Part shown: positions 8,141 to 16,843 of the stretch, piece after piece
Layout of the letters: every line of letters starts with the position of its first letter
Position numbering within the stretch: the first letter of the stretch is position 1
Source of the DNA: Streptomyces sp. f51
GTDB taxonomy: Bacteria; Actinomycetota; Actinomycetes; Streptomycetales; Streptomycetaceae
Assembly: GCF_037940415.1 (NCBI RefSeq)
Contig: NZ_CP149798.1
Span: 2,352,501-2,416,500, forward strand
Direction of reading: 5' to 3'
DNA length: 64,000 nucleotides
Translations under genes and position numbers: made by a program
Notes under the pieces: model-generated
Database searches by the model: none
Told to the model about the DNA's origin: nothing
The model's input: only the letters and a program-made list of their open reading frames with translations

Positions 8141-10003
8141 TCATCCCTTCGGGGTGCTGGTGATCTTGTAGTCCTGGCCGAGGACGACGGACACGTCCGC
8201 GTTGCCACCGGCCTTGCCCTTGGTCACGATGCTGCTCGGCAGCCCCAGGGTCTTGGCGACCTCGACGGCGTCCGCCTTCCTGGCGGCGTCGCCGTACGTG
8301 ATCCGGGACACGCTCTGGGCGGCGGAGGTGCCGGAGTCCAGGAACGTGTAGCCGCCGTTGACCAGGACGACACGGGCCTGGCTGGTGGCCGTCTTGACGC
8401 CGGTGGCGTTCTCGATGCCGACGCGGACCGCGGAGCCGGCCTCGGGGCTCTTGGCGGTGCCGCCCAGGACGTCCTTGATCACGCTGCTGGAGGCACTCGC
8501 GCTCAGGGTGCCGTCCGTCTGCACGGGCAGCAGCGCGGTCTTGTAGTCGCCGCCCTTGGCGAGGTCGGCGAGCTTGGCGAGGAAGGCGCCGAGGTCCTGG
8601 TCGGTCAGGGACGGGTCGAGGATCTGGGCCAGGGTCTGCACCGTGGTGGTCGCGGCCTGCTTGTCCGAGGACAGCTTCCGCATCACCCCCTGCATGACCT
8701 GCCCGAACCGCTCCAGCTGGGCGTCCTGGGCCTCGCCCGGGGCACGGTAGGTGGCGTAGGCGACGGCCATCTTGCCGCTGAGGGTCTCGTCCTGGCCCTT
8801 CTTGACGAGGGGGTCCTCGCCCTGCTTCTTGGCGGCGGGGTCGGGCACCGCGGTGTTGGTGGTGACCTCGATGTTGCCGACGAGTTCGACGAGGTTGTTC
8901 AGGTAGGGGGTGTCGAGCCGCCAGGTGCCCTGGATGTTGGTGCCCAGCACGGTGTCGAGCGCGTCCCGCGTACCGGAGGAGCCGTCGTTGTCGACGGACT
9001 TGGCGAGCGTGGTCGTCGAGCCGTCGTCGTCCGTCAGGGCGAGGGAGTTGGGCAGCAGCACGGTGGTGCCCTGCTGGGTGGTGGTGTTGTCGACGAGCAG
9101 GGCCGTGGAGGTGCCGCCGCCCTTGGTGTTGTGCAGATGGACGACGATCACGTCGCGCTTCTGCGCGGCGACGGGCGTCGAGGCGCCCGGCTTGGCGGTC
9201 GCGGCGGTGCCGGGCAGCTTGCCTGCGTACCAGAGGTAGCCCGCCCCGCCGACGACGGCCAGCGCCGCGACCACGACGAGGGCGACGACCCGGCTGCGGG
9301 CACGGCGCTTGGCCTCCTCGCGGCGCTCGGTGCGGTTCTCCGTGAACTTCAGCCAGTCGATGACGTCCTCGGACTCGGCTTCCTGCTCCTCGACGAAGGC
9401 GAACTGCTCGGTGCGGTAGTCCCGGTCGCTCCCGGGAGCGTCGTCCTGTGCGGGTCCGGCCTGCTGCGGGGGTCCGGCCTGCTGCGGGATGCGGGCGGTC
9501 TGCTCGGCGACCCGGGGCTGCCGGCCGGTGCTCGCGGCGTCCGAGGTGCCGGCGCCGCGCCCGTAGCCGTCGTACGGCGCCCGGGCGGTCTCCGCCGCGC
9601 CGCCGCCGGGCGCACCGGTGCCGAACGGGTCGAAGGAGTCGCGCGAGGGGGCGGACGGCTGCTGACCGGTGTCGTAGGGCGACACGGTCTCCTGCCGGCC
9701 GGTGTCATAGGGGGACACCGTTTCGTGCCGACCGGTGTCATAAGGGGACACGGTTTCGTGCTGGCCCGTGTCATAGGGCGACACAGCCGGCCGGCTGCCC
9801 GTGTCATAGGGCCCGACAGCTTCCTGACGGCCCGTCGCGTAGGGGTCGTAGCCGTACCCCTGCTGCTGCCGGGCGTCGTAGCCGTCGTACCCCTGTGCGG
9901 GCTGCTGCGGGACCGGCCGGTACACCGGCTGCCCGTACTCGTCGTAGCCGACGAGCTCGTACTGCTGGTCGCCGCCCGCGTATCCGTCGTATCGGTCGTT
10001 CAC
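8141..10003 (-). CDS. pdtA: LytR-CpsA-Psr (LCP) family glycopolymer transferase, PdtA-like
   Basis: A 620-residue membrane enzyme expected to attach anionic glycopolymer to peptidoglycan outside the cell. The cytoplasmic part (1-238) is Tyr/Gly/Gln-rich with tandem PYDTG repeats. One membrane helix spans about 239-259. A divergent LCP domain covers about 283-430 and a LytR_C domain about 520-610. GTG at 10003 has a GAGGGG ribosome-binding site; GTG at 10024 overlaps the nadD stop and is the alternative. The nadD-LCP-rsfS order matches S. coelicolor SCO2578 (PdtA), reported to be needed for polydiglycosylphosphate in spore walls; I assign the symbol by context. Confidence 0.85.
   Translation of the reverse strand: MNDRYDGYAGGDQQYELVGYDEYGQPVYRPVPQQPAQGYDGYDARQQQGYGYDPYATGRQEAVGPYDTGSRPAVSPYDTGQHETVSPYDTGRHETVSPYDTGRQETVSPYDTGQQPSAPSRDSFDPFGTGAPGGGAAETARAPYDGYGRGAGTSDAASTGRQPRVAEQTARIPQQAGPPQQAGPAQDDAPGSDRDYRTEQFAFVEEQEAESEDVIDWLKFTENRTERREEAKRRARSRVVALVVVAALAVVGGAGYLWYAGKLPGTAATAKPGASTPVAAQKRDVIVVHLHNTKGGGTSTALLVDNTTTQQGTTVLLPNSLALTDDDGSTTTLAKSVDNDGSSGTRDALDTVLGTNIQGTWRLDTPYLNNLVELVGNIEVTTNTAVPDPAAKKQGEDPLVKKGQDETLSGKMAVAYATYRAPGEAQDAQLERFGQVMQGVMRKLSSDKQAATTTVQTLAQILDPSLTDQDLGAFLAKLADLAKGGDYKTALLPVQTDGTLSASASSSVIKDVLGGTAKSPEAGSAVRVGIENATGVKTATSQARVVLVNGGYTFLDSGTSAAQSVSRITYGDAARKADAVEVAKTLGLPSSIVTKGKAGGNADVSVVLGQDYKITSTPKG
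9656..9820 (-). repeat. Five 33-bp tandem repeats in the LCP gene
   Basis: Codes for five copies of an 11-residue unit of the form VSPYDTGxxET (residues 62-116), one of them VGPYDTG. DNA identity between units is high (GTCATAGGG/GTCGTAGGG words recur), so copy number may vary between strains. Confidence 0.85.
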
Positions 10004-10020
10004 CGGGTGCCCCTCTCGGC

Positions 10021-10752
10021 TCACTGGCCGCGGTACAGCTCACGCTTGTCGATGTAGCGCACCACACCGTCCGGCACCAGGTACCAGACGGGGTCGCCCT
10101 TGGCGACTCTCGCACGGCAGTCTGTGGACGAGATGGCGAGCGCGGGAACCTCGACCAGCGAGACACCGCCCTCCGGGAGTCCCGGGTCGGTCAGGGTGTG
10201 ACCGGGCCGGGTGACCCCGATGAAGTGCGCGAGGGAGAACAGTTCTTCCGTGTAGCGCCAGGTGAGGATCTGGCCGAGCGCGTCCGCGCCGGTGATGAAG
10301 AAGAGATCCGCGTCGGGGTTGAGCGAGCGCAGGTCGCGCAGGGTGTCCGTCGTGTAGGTCGGGCCGCCGCGGTCGATGTCGATCCGGCTGACCGAGAACT
10401 GCGGGTTCTCGGCCGTGGCGATGACCGTCATCAGATAGCGGTCCTCGGCCGGGGTGACCATGCGGTCGGTCTTCTGCCACGGCTGCCCCGTCGGCACGAA
10501 CACCACCTCGTCGAGGTGGAACTGCGCGGCGACCTCGCTGGCGGCGACCAGGTGCCCGTGGTGGATCGGGTCGAAGGTGCCGCCCATGACTCCGAGCCTG
10601 CGCTTGCCCGGATTCGAGGGGCCGTTGCCGGGGCCGGTCGGCAGGCGCTTCGAGCCGCCGCCGGCCGCCGCGCCCGCGCCGCCCGTGGCGTCGCCGACGG
10701 CGCCGCTCTCCGTGTCATTCACCGGACCGGTAGGCATGTCCTGCTCTCCCAT
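10021..10752 (-). CDS. nadD: Nicotinate-nucleotide adenylyltransferase
   Basis: Makes deamido-NAD from nicotinate mononucleotide and ATP in NAD synthesis. The nucleotidyltransferase motif [12 protein letters not shown] is near residue 57 and the ISSTDCRAR signature lies near the C-terminus. A Gly/Ala/Pro-rich extension of about 50 residues precedes the domain, common in Streptomyces homologues; an internal start is possible. A TAGGGT hexamer 8 nt before the ATG suggests a leaderless or nearly leaderless transcript. The stop overlaps the upstream alternative start of the LCP gene, so the two are probably one operon. Confidence 0.94.
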   Translation of the reverse strand: MGEQDMPTGPVNDTESGAVGDATGGAGAAAGGGSKRLPTGPGNGPSNPGKRRLGVMGGTFDPIHHGHLVAASEVAAQFHLDEVVFVPTGQPWQKTDRMVTPAEDRYLMTVIATAENPQFSVSRIDIDRGGPTYTTDTLRDLRSLNPDADLFFITGADALGQILTWRYTEELFSLAHFIGVTRPGHTLTDPGLPEGGVSLVEVPALAISSTDCRARVAKGDPVWYLVPDGVVRYIDKRELYRGQ

Positions 10753-10798
10753 GCGTGCAGACCCTACCGGCCCGGCCGACGGGCTCCGTCCGACAGGG

Positions 10799-10821
10799 GC
10801 CCCGAGCGGGCCCCTCGGGGC
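10799..10821 (-). terminator. Terminator of the 53-aa membrane protein gene
   Basis: 8-bp stem GCCCCGAG/CTCGGGGC with a 7-nt loop, directly abutting the stop codon. Confidence 0.65.
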
Positions 10822-10983
10822 TCAGCGGTCGCGGTTGAAGCGCGTGGTGATCCACAGCAGCAGAAGCAGGATGAACAGGGCCCCGCCGCCGGTCAGGTAC
10901 GGGCTGAGGCTCTCGTGGTTGCCGCCGTTCTCGCCCTCGGCGACGACGGTGGCCAACTGTGCGGCGGTGTGCTGGATGCTCAT
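10822..10983 (-). CDS. Small single-helix membrane protein, 53 aa
   Basis: Too short for routine calling. The sequence starts MSIQHTAAQLATVV, has an acidic linker (EGENGGNHE), then one hydrophobic helix (GGGALFILLLLLWITT, about 32-47) and a basic FNRDR end, so the N-terminus probably faces out. Its own terminator follows. It neighbours a second mini membrane protein of similar design. Function unknown. Confidence 0.65.
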   Translation of the reverse strand: MSIQHTAAQLATVVAEGENGGNHESLSPYLTGGGALFILLLLLWITTRFNRDR

Positions 10984-11146
10984 CTCGGCTAGACCTATCC
11001 GATGAGGGTCCCCCCGCTCGACCTGGATCGAGAGGTGGGGAGGGCGGGATGAAGATGTCGGCCCATCGTATGCGGGCGCCTACGCCGCGAACACGCCGAC
11101 TCCGCCGTTGGGTACGGCGCCCGGGCCCCGGGCCCGAGGCCGGCCG

Positions 11147-11305
11147 TCAGTCGTCGCGCTTGTAGCCGCGCAGCAGGAACCAGGCGGCCAGGACCACTCC
11201 GATGATCATGACGATCAGCACGACGCGGAGCAGATTGCCCGGACCCTGCTTGTCGGCCGCCGCGGCGGCCTCGGTGAACCACGCGGCTGCGGGGATGTGC
11301 TCCAT
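11147..11305 (-). CDS. Small single-helix membrane protein, 52 aa
   Basis: ATG at 11305 follows a perfect AAGGAG at 9-nt spacing; a longer frame to 11338 has no such site. The N-terminal half is hydrophilic/Ala-rich, then a helix (LLRVVLIVMIIGVVLAAWFLL) and a basic/acidic GYKRDD tail. It is divergent from the M48 protease gene 90 bp away, so the promoters share one short region. Function unknown. Confidence 0.72.
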   Translation of the reverse strand: MEHIPAAAWFTEAAAAADKQGPGNLLRVVLIVMIIGVVLAAWFLLRGYKRDD

Positions 11306-11396
11306 GTCGTACGACTCCTTCGCTGTACTGCCCGACAACGGTATCTCCGCCTAGGCTGGGCTCTGCCTCGGGGGCACATGGGGCACTGAGACGCAC

Positions 11397-12596
11397 ATGG
11401 GGGAACACATGTCAGACGGCGGCCACGAACCCGGTGGGCACGGGAAGGTGCCGAGCAGGCAGCGCAGGCGCTTCGCGGGGATCTCCTCGCGGGCCTACGA
11501 ACACCCGGCGGACCGGTCCGCCCTGGTGGCGCTGCGCAGGCTCAGCGGTTTCGACACGGTCTTCAAGGCCCTGAGCGGGCTGCTGCCCGAGCGCAGTCTG
11601 CGCCTGCTCTTCCTGTCCGACTCGGTGCGCGTCTCGGACGCCCAGTTCGCGCACCTCAACGACATGCTGCGGGACGCCTGTTACATCCTGGACCTGGAGA
11701 AGGTCCCGCCGATGTACGTGAACCAGGATCCGCAGCCGAACGCGATGTGCATCGGTCTGGACGATCCGATCATCGTCGTGACGACCGGGCTCGTCGAGCT
11801 GCTCGACGAGGAGGAGATGCGGGCGGTCGTCGGCCACGAGGTCGGACACGCGCTCTCCGGTCACGCCGTCTACCGCACGATCCTGCTGTTCCTCACCAAC
11901 CTCGCGGTCCGGGTCGCCTGGATCCCGCTGGGGAACCTCGCGATCATGGCGATCGTGACCGCGCTGCGCGAGTGGTTCCGCAAGTCGGAGCTGTCGGCGG
12001 ACCGGGCCGGGCTGCTGGTCGGCCAGGACCTGCGGGCCTCGATGCGCGGTCTGATGAAGATCGCGGGCGGCAATCATCTGCACGAGATGAACGTGGACGC
12101 GTTCCTGGAGCAGGCCGAGGAGTACGAGGCGGCGGGCGACCTGCGCGACTCCGTGCTGAAGATCCTCAACGTGCTGCCGCGTACGCATCCCTTCACCGCG
12201 GTCCGCGCGGCCGAGCTGAAGAAGTGGGCCGAGTCCCGCGACCACCAGCGGATCATGGACGGCCACTACCCGCGGCGCGAGGAGGACAAGGACGCCTCCG
12301 TGTCGGACTCCTTCCGGCAGTCGGCGGCCAGCTACGCGAGCGACGTGAAGAGCTCGAAGGACCCGCTGATGAAGCTGGTCAGCGACATCGCGGGCGGTGC
12401 GGGCGACCTCGGGGGCCGGGTGCGGCGCGGCTTCGGGGGCTTCGCGGGCGGCACCCCCAAGGACGGCACGGCCGACGCGTCCGGCGGGAAGGCCGGGGAC
12501 GGCGGCACCGGGAAGGCCACGGGCGAGGACCGCTCGGGCGACGGGGACGCGGACTCGGACGCGAACAAGGACGGGAACGGGGACGGCCGGGACTGA
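11397..12596 (+). CDS. M48 family zinc metalloprotease (HtpX/Ste24-like)
   Basis: A 399-residue protease. HEVGH gives zinc ligands H147 and H151 with catalytic E148; E198 in SELSADRAG is the third ligand. A hydrophobic stretch between them (TILLFLTNLAVRVAWIPLG) and a C-terminal amphipathic/Gly tail suggest membrane association, as in HtpX. The last 60 residues are Gly/Asp-rich and low in complexity. ATG 11397 and ATG 11409 are both possible. In the S. coelicolor order this gene neighbours spore-wall factors, so a role in envelope protein quality control is plausible but not shown. Confidence 0.88.
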   Translation: MGEHMSDGGHEPGGHGKVPSRQRRRFAGISSRAYEHPADRSALVALRRLSGFDTVFKALSGLLPERSLRLLFLSDSVRVSDAQFAHLNDMLRDACYILDLEKVPPMYVNQDPQPNAMCIGLDDPIIVVTTGLVELLDEEEMRAVVGHEVGHALSGHAVYRTILLFLTNLAVRVAWIPLGNLAIMAIVTALREWFRKSELSADRAGLLVGQDLRASMRGLMKIAGGNHLHEMNVDAFLEQAEEYEAAGDLRDSVLKILNVLPRTHPFTAVRAAELKKWAESRDHQRIMDGHYPRREEDKDASVSDSFRQSAASYASDVKSSKDPLMKLVSDIAGGAGDLGGRVRRGFGGFAGGTPKDGTADASGGKAGDGGTGKATGEDRSGDGDADSDANKDGNGDGRD

Positions 12597-12703
12597 TCGC
12601 CGGGCCGGGCGGGGTCCCGAGGACGGCCCGAACCGCGGAGCGAGCGGAGCGGAGCCCCCGGACGGCGGCCCGCCCGGCTGTCCGGACCGCCGGGACCCCC
12701 GGG

Positions 12704-13771
12704 TCACACCTTCGGCTGCGCGCTCCTGGCCAGTGAACCGCACACGGCGGTAGCGCTGCCGGTGGCGTACGGGTCGGTGCCGGCCGGACCGCCCGCCTTC
12801 GCCGTCTGGCCCGCGAGCAGCGGCCGCAGCCGGCTCACCGCGTCGTCGGAGCAGGCGAGCGGCCCGGCCTGGACGTACGACGTGACCAGTTCGGCCTGGT
12901 GCATCCGCAGGTCGTCGCTGTCGAAGCGGAAGGTCAGCTCGCGCCGGACGGTGAACAGGGATGCCTTGGCCTGCGCGTTCGCGCCCGTCGGCTTCAGCGC
13001 GTAGACGAAGGTGTGGTCGGCGACGACCTCCAGGGTGTTCGCGTCGGACTCGGCCGCCTGGAGGGTGCCCTGCACCCGGATCCCCTTGTCGGCGAGCTGG
13101 GCGCGGCCCGCGTCGAAGCGGATCAGCCAGCCGGTCGGCGCGTGCCGTCCGTCGGCGGCCGGCTGTTCGAAGCTCTGGTCGAACTGGTCGAGCTGCCGGG
13201 GGTCGAGCAGGATCCGTACGGGCCGGGTGGCGCCCCCGGTCAGGACGCTGGGGTCGAGGGACGACTCCACCAGATAGTCCTTGGCGGTGGTCAGGGCGGT
13301 GACGACCTGGCTGTCGGAGAAGTGCGCGGTGCGCCGGACCGCGGGCAGGGGGATGCCCTCGGCACCGATGCGGAACTGGGCGGCGGGGCTGTTGCCGTAG
13401 AGCTGGTCCGTGCTCGCGGTGCCGGGGACGGCGCTCTGCGGGGCGAGCGGGATCACCGTCATCCGCAGCGGCTCGGCCGTCTGGGTGACGGCGGCCGGGT
13501 ACGGGTGCCGGACGCCCATGTAGATCGCGGTGCCGAAGGCGATGGCTATCAGCAGGACGAGGAGCAGGGCCTGCCGGGAGAGCCCGCGTTGCAGGGTCGG
13601 GCGGCGGCGCACGGCCGGGCTGTGGTCGGCCATCCGTTCCCGGGCGGAGAACTCCTGGAGGCGGGCAGCACGGACGAACGACTCGTCGAAGACGACGGAT
13701 CGGTACTCGTCCTCGCCACCGGCGGGAGCACCCTCGGGTGTCCCCTCAGGTGGGTCTCCAGGCCCGCCCAT
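12704..13771 (-). CDS. Membrane-anchored protein with SVVFDExFVRAA motif, 355 aa
   Basis: No known enzyme family. A short acidic N-terminus is followed by YRSVVFDESFVRAA (about 23-36), a basic linker, one membrane helix (LLLVLLIAIAFGTAIYMG, about 70-87) and a large extracytoplasmic domain of about 265 residues with two Cys. The motif recurs in the next gene upstream, so the two products may act together or bind a common cytoplasmic partner. A TACTCT -10 element ends 6 nt before the ATG, so the mRNA is probably leaderless. The position matches SCO2583 in S. coelicolor (from memory). Confidence 0.8.
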   Translation of the reverse strand: MGGPGDPPEGTPEGAPAGGEDEYRSVVFDESFVRAARLQEFSARERMADHSPAVRRRPTLQRGLSRQALLLVLLIAIAFGTAIYMGVRHPYPAAVTQTAEPLRMTVIPLAPQSAVPGTASTDQLYGNSPAAQFRIGAEGIPLPAVRRTAHFSDSQVVTALTTAKDYLVESSLDPSVLTGGATRPVRILLDPRQLDQFDQSFEQPAADGRHAPTGWLIRFDAGRAQLADKGIRVQGTLQAAESDANTLEVVADHTFVYALKPTGANAQAKASLFTVRRELTFRFDSDDLRMHQAELVTSYVQAGPLACSDDAVSRLRPLLAGQTAKAGGPAGTDPYATGSATAVCGSLARSAQPKV

Positions 13772-13777
13772 ACCTTC

Positions 13778-13783
13778 AGAGTA
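13778..13783 (-). promoter_or_regulatory. -10 TACTCT, 6 nt before ATG 13771
   Basis: Minus-strand TACTCT-GAAGGT-ATG places +1 on the A of the start codon. TTTACC lies 16 bp upstream as a possible -35. Confidence 0.6.
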
Positions 13784-13916
13784 GGTCTCCGGGGGCTCCG
13801 GTAAACGCTGTGGTGCGCGACAAGTTCTGACAGGTTCCCACCAGGACGGTCACGCTGCGCGACGGATGCGGGCGCCTCGGCGGGAAGACCGGCGTCAGGG
13901 CGCGTGAGGCCCCGCG

Positions 13917-14516
13917 TCAGGGTGTCCGCGGCACCGCCGACACCGTCGCGCGGGGAACGGTCGCGGAGGAGGACGGACCCGGCGCGACGATCTTCTGCCG
14001 GCCCTGTTCCAGACCGGAGGAGGCGGGCGCGGGGACCTGGTCCTGACCACCGGAGGAGGCGCCGCGGTAGACCGCGGTGAAGGCGAGGGCGACCATGCCG
14101 ATGCCCATGACGAGTGCGAGGACCCAGGCCACGGGACGGTGCCAGCGGATCTGCTTGCCGTAGGGCCGGCCGTACAGCCCCGGGAAGCCGTGACGGCCTT
14201 CAAGGACCTCGGAGTCGTCCGGGTCGTCCAGGTCGGGATCGTGGGCGAAGTCGGGACCGAAGGCGTCCTCGTAGCGGTCGTCGTCGCCGCGGGCGCGGGC
14301 GTGCGCCCGGCGGGCCTCGGCCTCGGACGCCTCGGCCCGGGCCTGGGCTGCCGCGAGCAGCCTCTCGACGGCGGTCGGTTCGTGGAACGCCGCCGCCCGT
14401 ACGAAGTCCTCGTCGAAGACCACGGAGGCGAACTCTTCGTCCGCACCCCCGCGGTCGTGGTCGTCGTCGGGCTCCCAGCCGTCAGGGAACGGCGTGCCCC
14501 CCACGTCCTCCGGCAC
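13917..14516 (-). CDS. Membrane protein sharing the SVVFDExFVRAA motif, 199 aa
   Basis: Begins VPEDVGGTPFPDGWEPDD and carries FASVVFDEDFVRAA followed by an Ala/Glu/Arg-rich stretch likely to be helical (ERLLAAAQARAEASEAEA). A membrane helix lies near 135-155 (VAWVLALVMGIGMVALAF), then a short Ser/Pro tail outside. GTG at 14516 is chosen because a TACTCT -10 lies exactly 6 nt upstream, as in the neighbouring gene; a longer ATG frame to 14612 would start upstream of the promoter. The position matches SCO2584, reported as an interaction partner in the spore-wall complex (from memory). Confidence 0.78.
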   Translation of the reverse strand: MPEDVGGTPFPDGWEPDDDHDRGGADEEFASVVFDEDFVRAAAFHEPTAVERLLAAAQARAEASEAEARRAHARARGDDDRYEDAFGPDFAHDPDLDDPDDSEVLEGRHGFPGLYGRPYGKQIRWHRPVAWVLALVMGIGMVALAFTAVYRGASSGGQDQVPAPASSGLEQGRQKIVAPGPSSSATVPRATVSAVPRTP

Positions 14517-14522
14517 GGATCC

Positions 14523-14528
14523 AGAGTA
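14523..14528 (-). promoter_or_regulatory. -10 TACTCT, 6 nt before GTG 14516
   Basis: Minus-strand TACTCT-GGATCC-GTG, the same hexamer and spacing as at 13778-13783. No good -35 at normal spacing. Confidence 0.55.
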
Positions 14529-14712
14529 GACCTGAGGGGTCAATTTGGGCAGACGGTACGGAAATTCGTCTGGACGAGGTGCCCGCGCCCGAGTGGACCG
14601 CGGGCCGTGCACCGTCCGCCGCGCGCCCCCGCTCCCGGCGTCACGCCGTCCGCGCGGCCCGGCAGGGGTCCCGGAAGCCCTCGTACGCCCGCATGGGGCC
14701 GCCTCCGGGCCC

Positions 14713-14743
14713 GCGGGGGCGTGCGGGGCCCGCGCGCCCCCGC
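14713..14743 (-). terminator. Probable proA terminator
   Basis: 12-bp stem GCGGGGGCGTGC/GCGCGCCCCCGC with one G-U pair, 7 bp after the proA stop; flanking CTCCGG/CCGGAG can extend it. No U-tract. Confidence 0.5.
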
Positions 14744-14750
14744 CGGAGTC

Positions 14751-16037
14751 TCAGCGGCGGATGTGGCCGTCGCCCGTGACGATGTACTTGGTGCTCGTCA
14801 GCTCCGGCAGTCCCATGGGGCCGCGCGCGTGGAGCTTCTGGGTGGAGATGCCGATCTCGGCGCCGAAGCCGAACTGGCCGCCGTCGGTGAAGCGGGTCGA
14901 GGCGTTCACGGCGACGGTCGTGGAGTCGACCAGCTGGGTGAAGCGGCGGGCGGCCTGCTGCGAGGTGGTGACGATGGCCTCGGTGTGGCCGGAACTCCAC
15001 AGCCGGATGTGCGACACGGCCTTGTCGAGCGAGTCGACGACCGCCGCGGCGATGTCGTAGGAGAGGTACTCGGTGTCCCAGTCCTCGGCCGTGGCCTCCA
15101 CGACGGTGGCCCGGGAGTCCTTGGCGAAGGCGAGGACCCGCTCGTCCGCGTGCACGGTGACCCCGGCGTCCGCGAGGGCGTCCAGGGCGCGCGGCAGGAA
15201 CTCCGCGGCGATGTCCTGGTGGACCAGGAGGGTCTCGGCCGCGTTGCAGACGCTGGGCCGCTGCGCCTTGGAGTTGATCAGGATGTCGACGGCCATGTCG
15301 AGGTCGGCCTGGGCGTCGACGTACACGTGGCAGTTGCCGGTACCGGTCTCGATGACCGGGACGGTGGACTCCTGGACGACCGTGCGGATCAGGGAGGCGC
15401 CGCCGCGCGGGATGAGGACGTCGACCAGGCCGCGGGCGCGCATCAGCTCACGGACCGACTCGCGGCCCTCGCCGGGGACGAGCTGGACCGCGTCGGCGGG
15501 CAGTCCGGCGCCGCCGACGGCGTCGCGCAGGACCTGCACGAGGGCCGTGTTCGACTCGTAGGCGGAGGACGAGCCGCGCAGCAGGACCGCGTTGCCGGAC
15601 TTCAGGCACAGGGCGGCCGCGTCGACGGTCACGTTCGGGCGGGCCTCGTAGATGATGCCGACGACGCCGAGGGGGACGCGGACCTGGCGCAGGTCGATAC
15701 CGTTCGGGAGGGTGGAGCCGCGGACGACCTCGCCGACCGGGTCGGGCAGCGCCACGACGTCACGGACGTCGGAGGCGATCGCGCGCACCCGCTCGGGGGT
15801 GAGCGTGAGGCGGTCGATGATGCTCTCGGCGGTCCCGGCCTCGCGCGCCTTGGCGATGTCCTTGGCGTTGGCGGCGACGATCTCGCTCGTACGGACTTCC
15901 AGCGCGTCCGCGATCGCGAGCAGCGCGTCGTCCTTCTCGGCCCGCGGCAGCGGCGCCAGGTCGGCGGCGGCGGACTTCGCGCGATAGGCGGCCTGGGCCA
16001 CCGGGGACATGGAGTCGTACGGCGAGAGCGTGGTCAT
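14751..16037 (-). CDS. proA: Gamma-glutamyl phosphate reductase
   Basis: The second step of proline synthesis: NADPH-dependent reduction of glutamyl-5-phosphate to the semialdehyde. At 428 residues it has normal family length and an aldehyde-dehydrogenase fold. The catalytic Cys is in [13 protein letters not shown] near residue 263; [14 protein letters not shown] and the [11 protein letters not shown] segment near the C-terminus are typical. TACCCT lies 6 nt before the ATG, predicting a leaderless mRNA. proB lies 0.8 kb upstream, separated by one hypothetical gene. Confidence 0.97.
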   Translation of the reverse strand: MTTLSPYDSMSPVAQAAYRAKSAAADLAPLPRAEKDDALLAIADALEVRTSEIVAANAKDIAKAREAGTAESIIDRLTLTPERVRAIASDVRDVVALPDPVGEVVRGSTLPNGIDLRQVRVPLGVVGIIYEARPNVTVDAAALCLKSGNAVLLRGSSSAYESNTALVQVLRDAVGGAGLPADAVQLVPGEGRESVRELMRARGLVDVLIPRGGASLIRTVVQESTVPVIETGTGNCHVYVDAQADLDMAVDILINSKAQRPSVCNAAETLLVHQDIAAEFLPRALDALADAGVTVHADERVLAFAKDSRATVVEATAEDWDTEYLSYDIAAAVVDSLDKAVSHIRLWSSGHTEAIVTTSQQAARRFTQLVDSTTVAVNASTRFTDGGQFGFGAEIGISTQKLHARGPMGLPELTSTKYIVTGDGHIRR

Positions 16038-16043
16038 GGGGGA

Positions 16044-16049
16044 AGGGTA
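16044..16049 (-). promoter_or_regulatory. -10 TACCCT, 6 nt before proA ATG
   Basis: TACCCT-TCCCCC-ATG on the minus strand, and no Shine-Dalgarno sequence. The transcript start should coincide with the start codon. Confidence 0.55.
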
Positions 16050-16098
16050 GTGCGCCCGGCGGGCCGTTTCGGCGGTCGTCCCATTCGGCGAGACGGGC

Positions 16099-16566
16099 TC
16101 AAAAGGGATGAACTCCCACAGGTGTGGCGGGCAGCGGTCCGTACCCCTCGGCGATCCGCTGGTGGTAGGTCTCGCGGTCGATGACCTCCAGGCCGACGAT
16201 CTCCCAGGGCGGGAGTTTCGCGGTCTGGCGGTGCTCGCCCCACAGGCGCAGCGCGACGGCCGCCGCGTCGTGCAGGTCGCGGGCCTCCTCCCAGTAGCGG
16301 ATCTCCGCGTGGTCGTTGGCGTACCGGCTGGTCAGCAGGAAGGGGTGGTCGTGGGCGAGCTGTTCGAGACCGCGCCGCACCTCGGTCAGCGGGGCCTCGC
16401 CGCCGGACACGCTGAGCGTGACGTGCCACAGCCGGGGCTGGTCGGCGGGCCGCTCGCCTCCGTAGCTGTCGCCGGCCGCGACGCTGGTCAGGGCCCGCTC
16501 CTCACCCACCGGGCGGGAGGCGGGACCACCGCGGGACGCCGCCGCCCCAGGGCGTACTCGTCTCAC
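16099..16566 (-). CDS. Hypothetical protein, 155 aa, between proB and proA
   Basis: Not a recognised family. GTG at 16566 follows AAGGAGG at 5 nt, a very strong ribosome-binding site, and is preferred to a longer frame. After a variable Arg/Ala/Gly N-terminus, the region from [10 protein letters not shown] to [18 protein letters not shown] looks like an alpha/beta domain with several conserved-looking aromatic and acidic residues. It could be a small ACT-like or ligand-binding fold, but no motif supports that. Its place between proB and proA recalls S. coelicolor SCO2586 (from memory). Confidence 0.75.
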   Translation of the reverse strand: MRRVRPGAAASRGGPASRPVGEERALTSVAAGDSYGGERPADQPRLWHVTLSVSGGEAPLTEVRRGLEQLAHDHPFLLTSRYANDHAEIRYWEEARDLHDAAAVALRLWGEHRQTAKLPPWEIVGLEVIDRETYHQRIAEGYGPLPATPVGVHPF

Positions 16567-16843
16567 GACGGCCTCCTTTACCCGATGGTCGTACCCGATC
16601 CCGGACTCTCCCTGCCACAAAGTTGAGCAGGTGAGAAGCCGCCGTGTGGCGGTTTTACGGAACGTCCACCGCTGGGGGCGGGGGATTCGGCCGTTTCCGG
16701 GTGTACCGGACAGCGGATTCGGTGGTGCGCCCGGGGCCGCGGCGGGCGGATGGGGTCACCGTGACGTCCACCGGCCGGGACGCGGGTCCCCGCGGACGCG
16801 CGCGGGCGGGGCGCGACGGGACGCGCGCGGCCGGACGTCCGTC

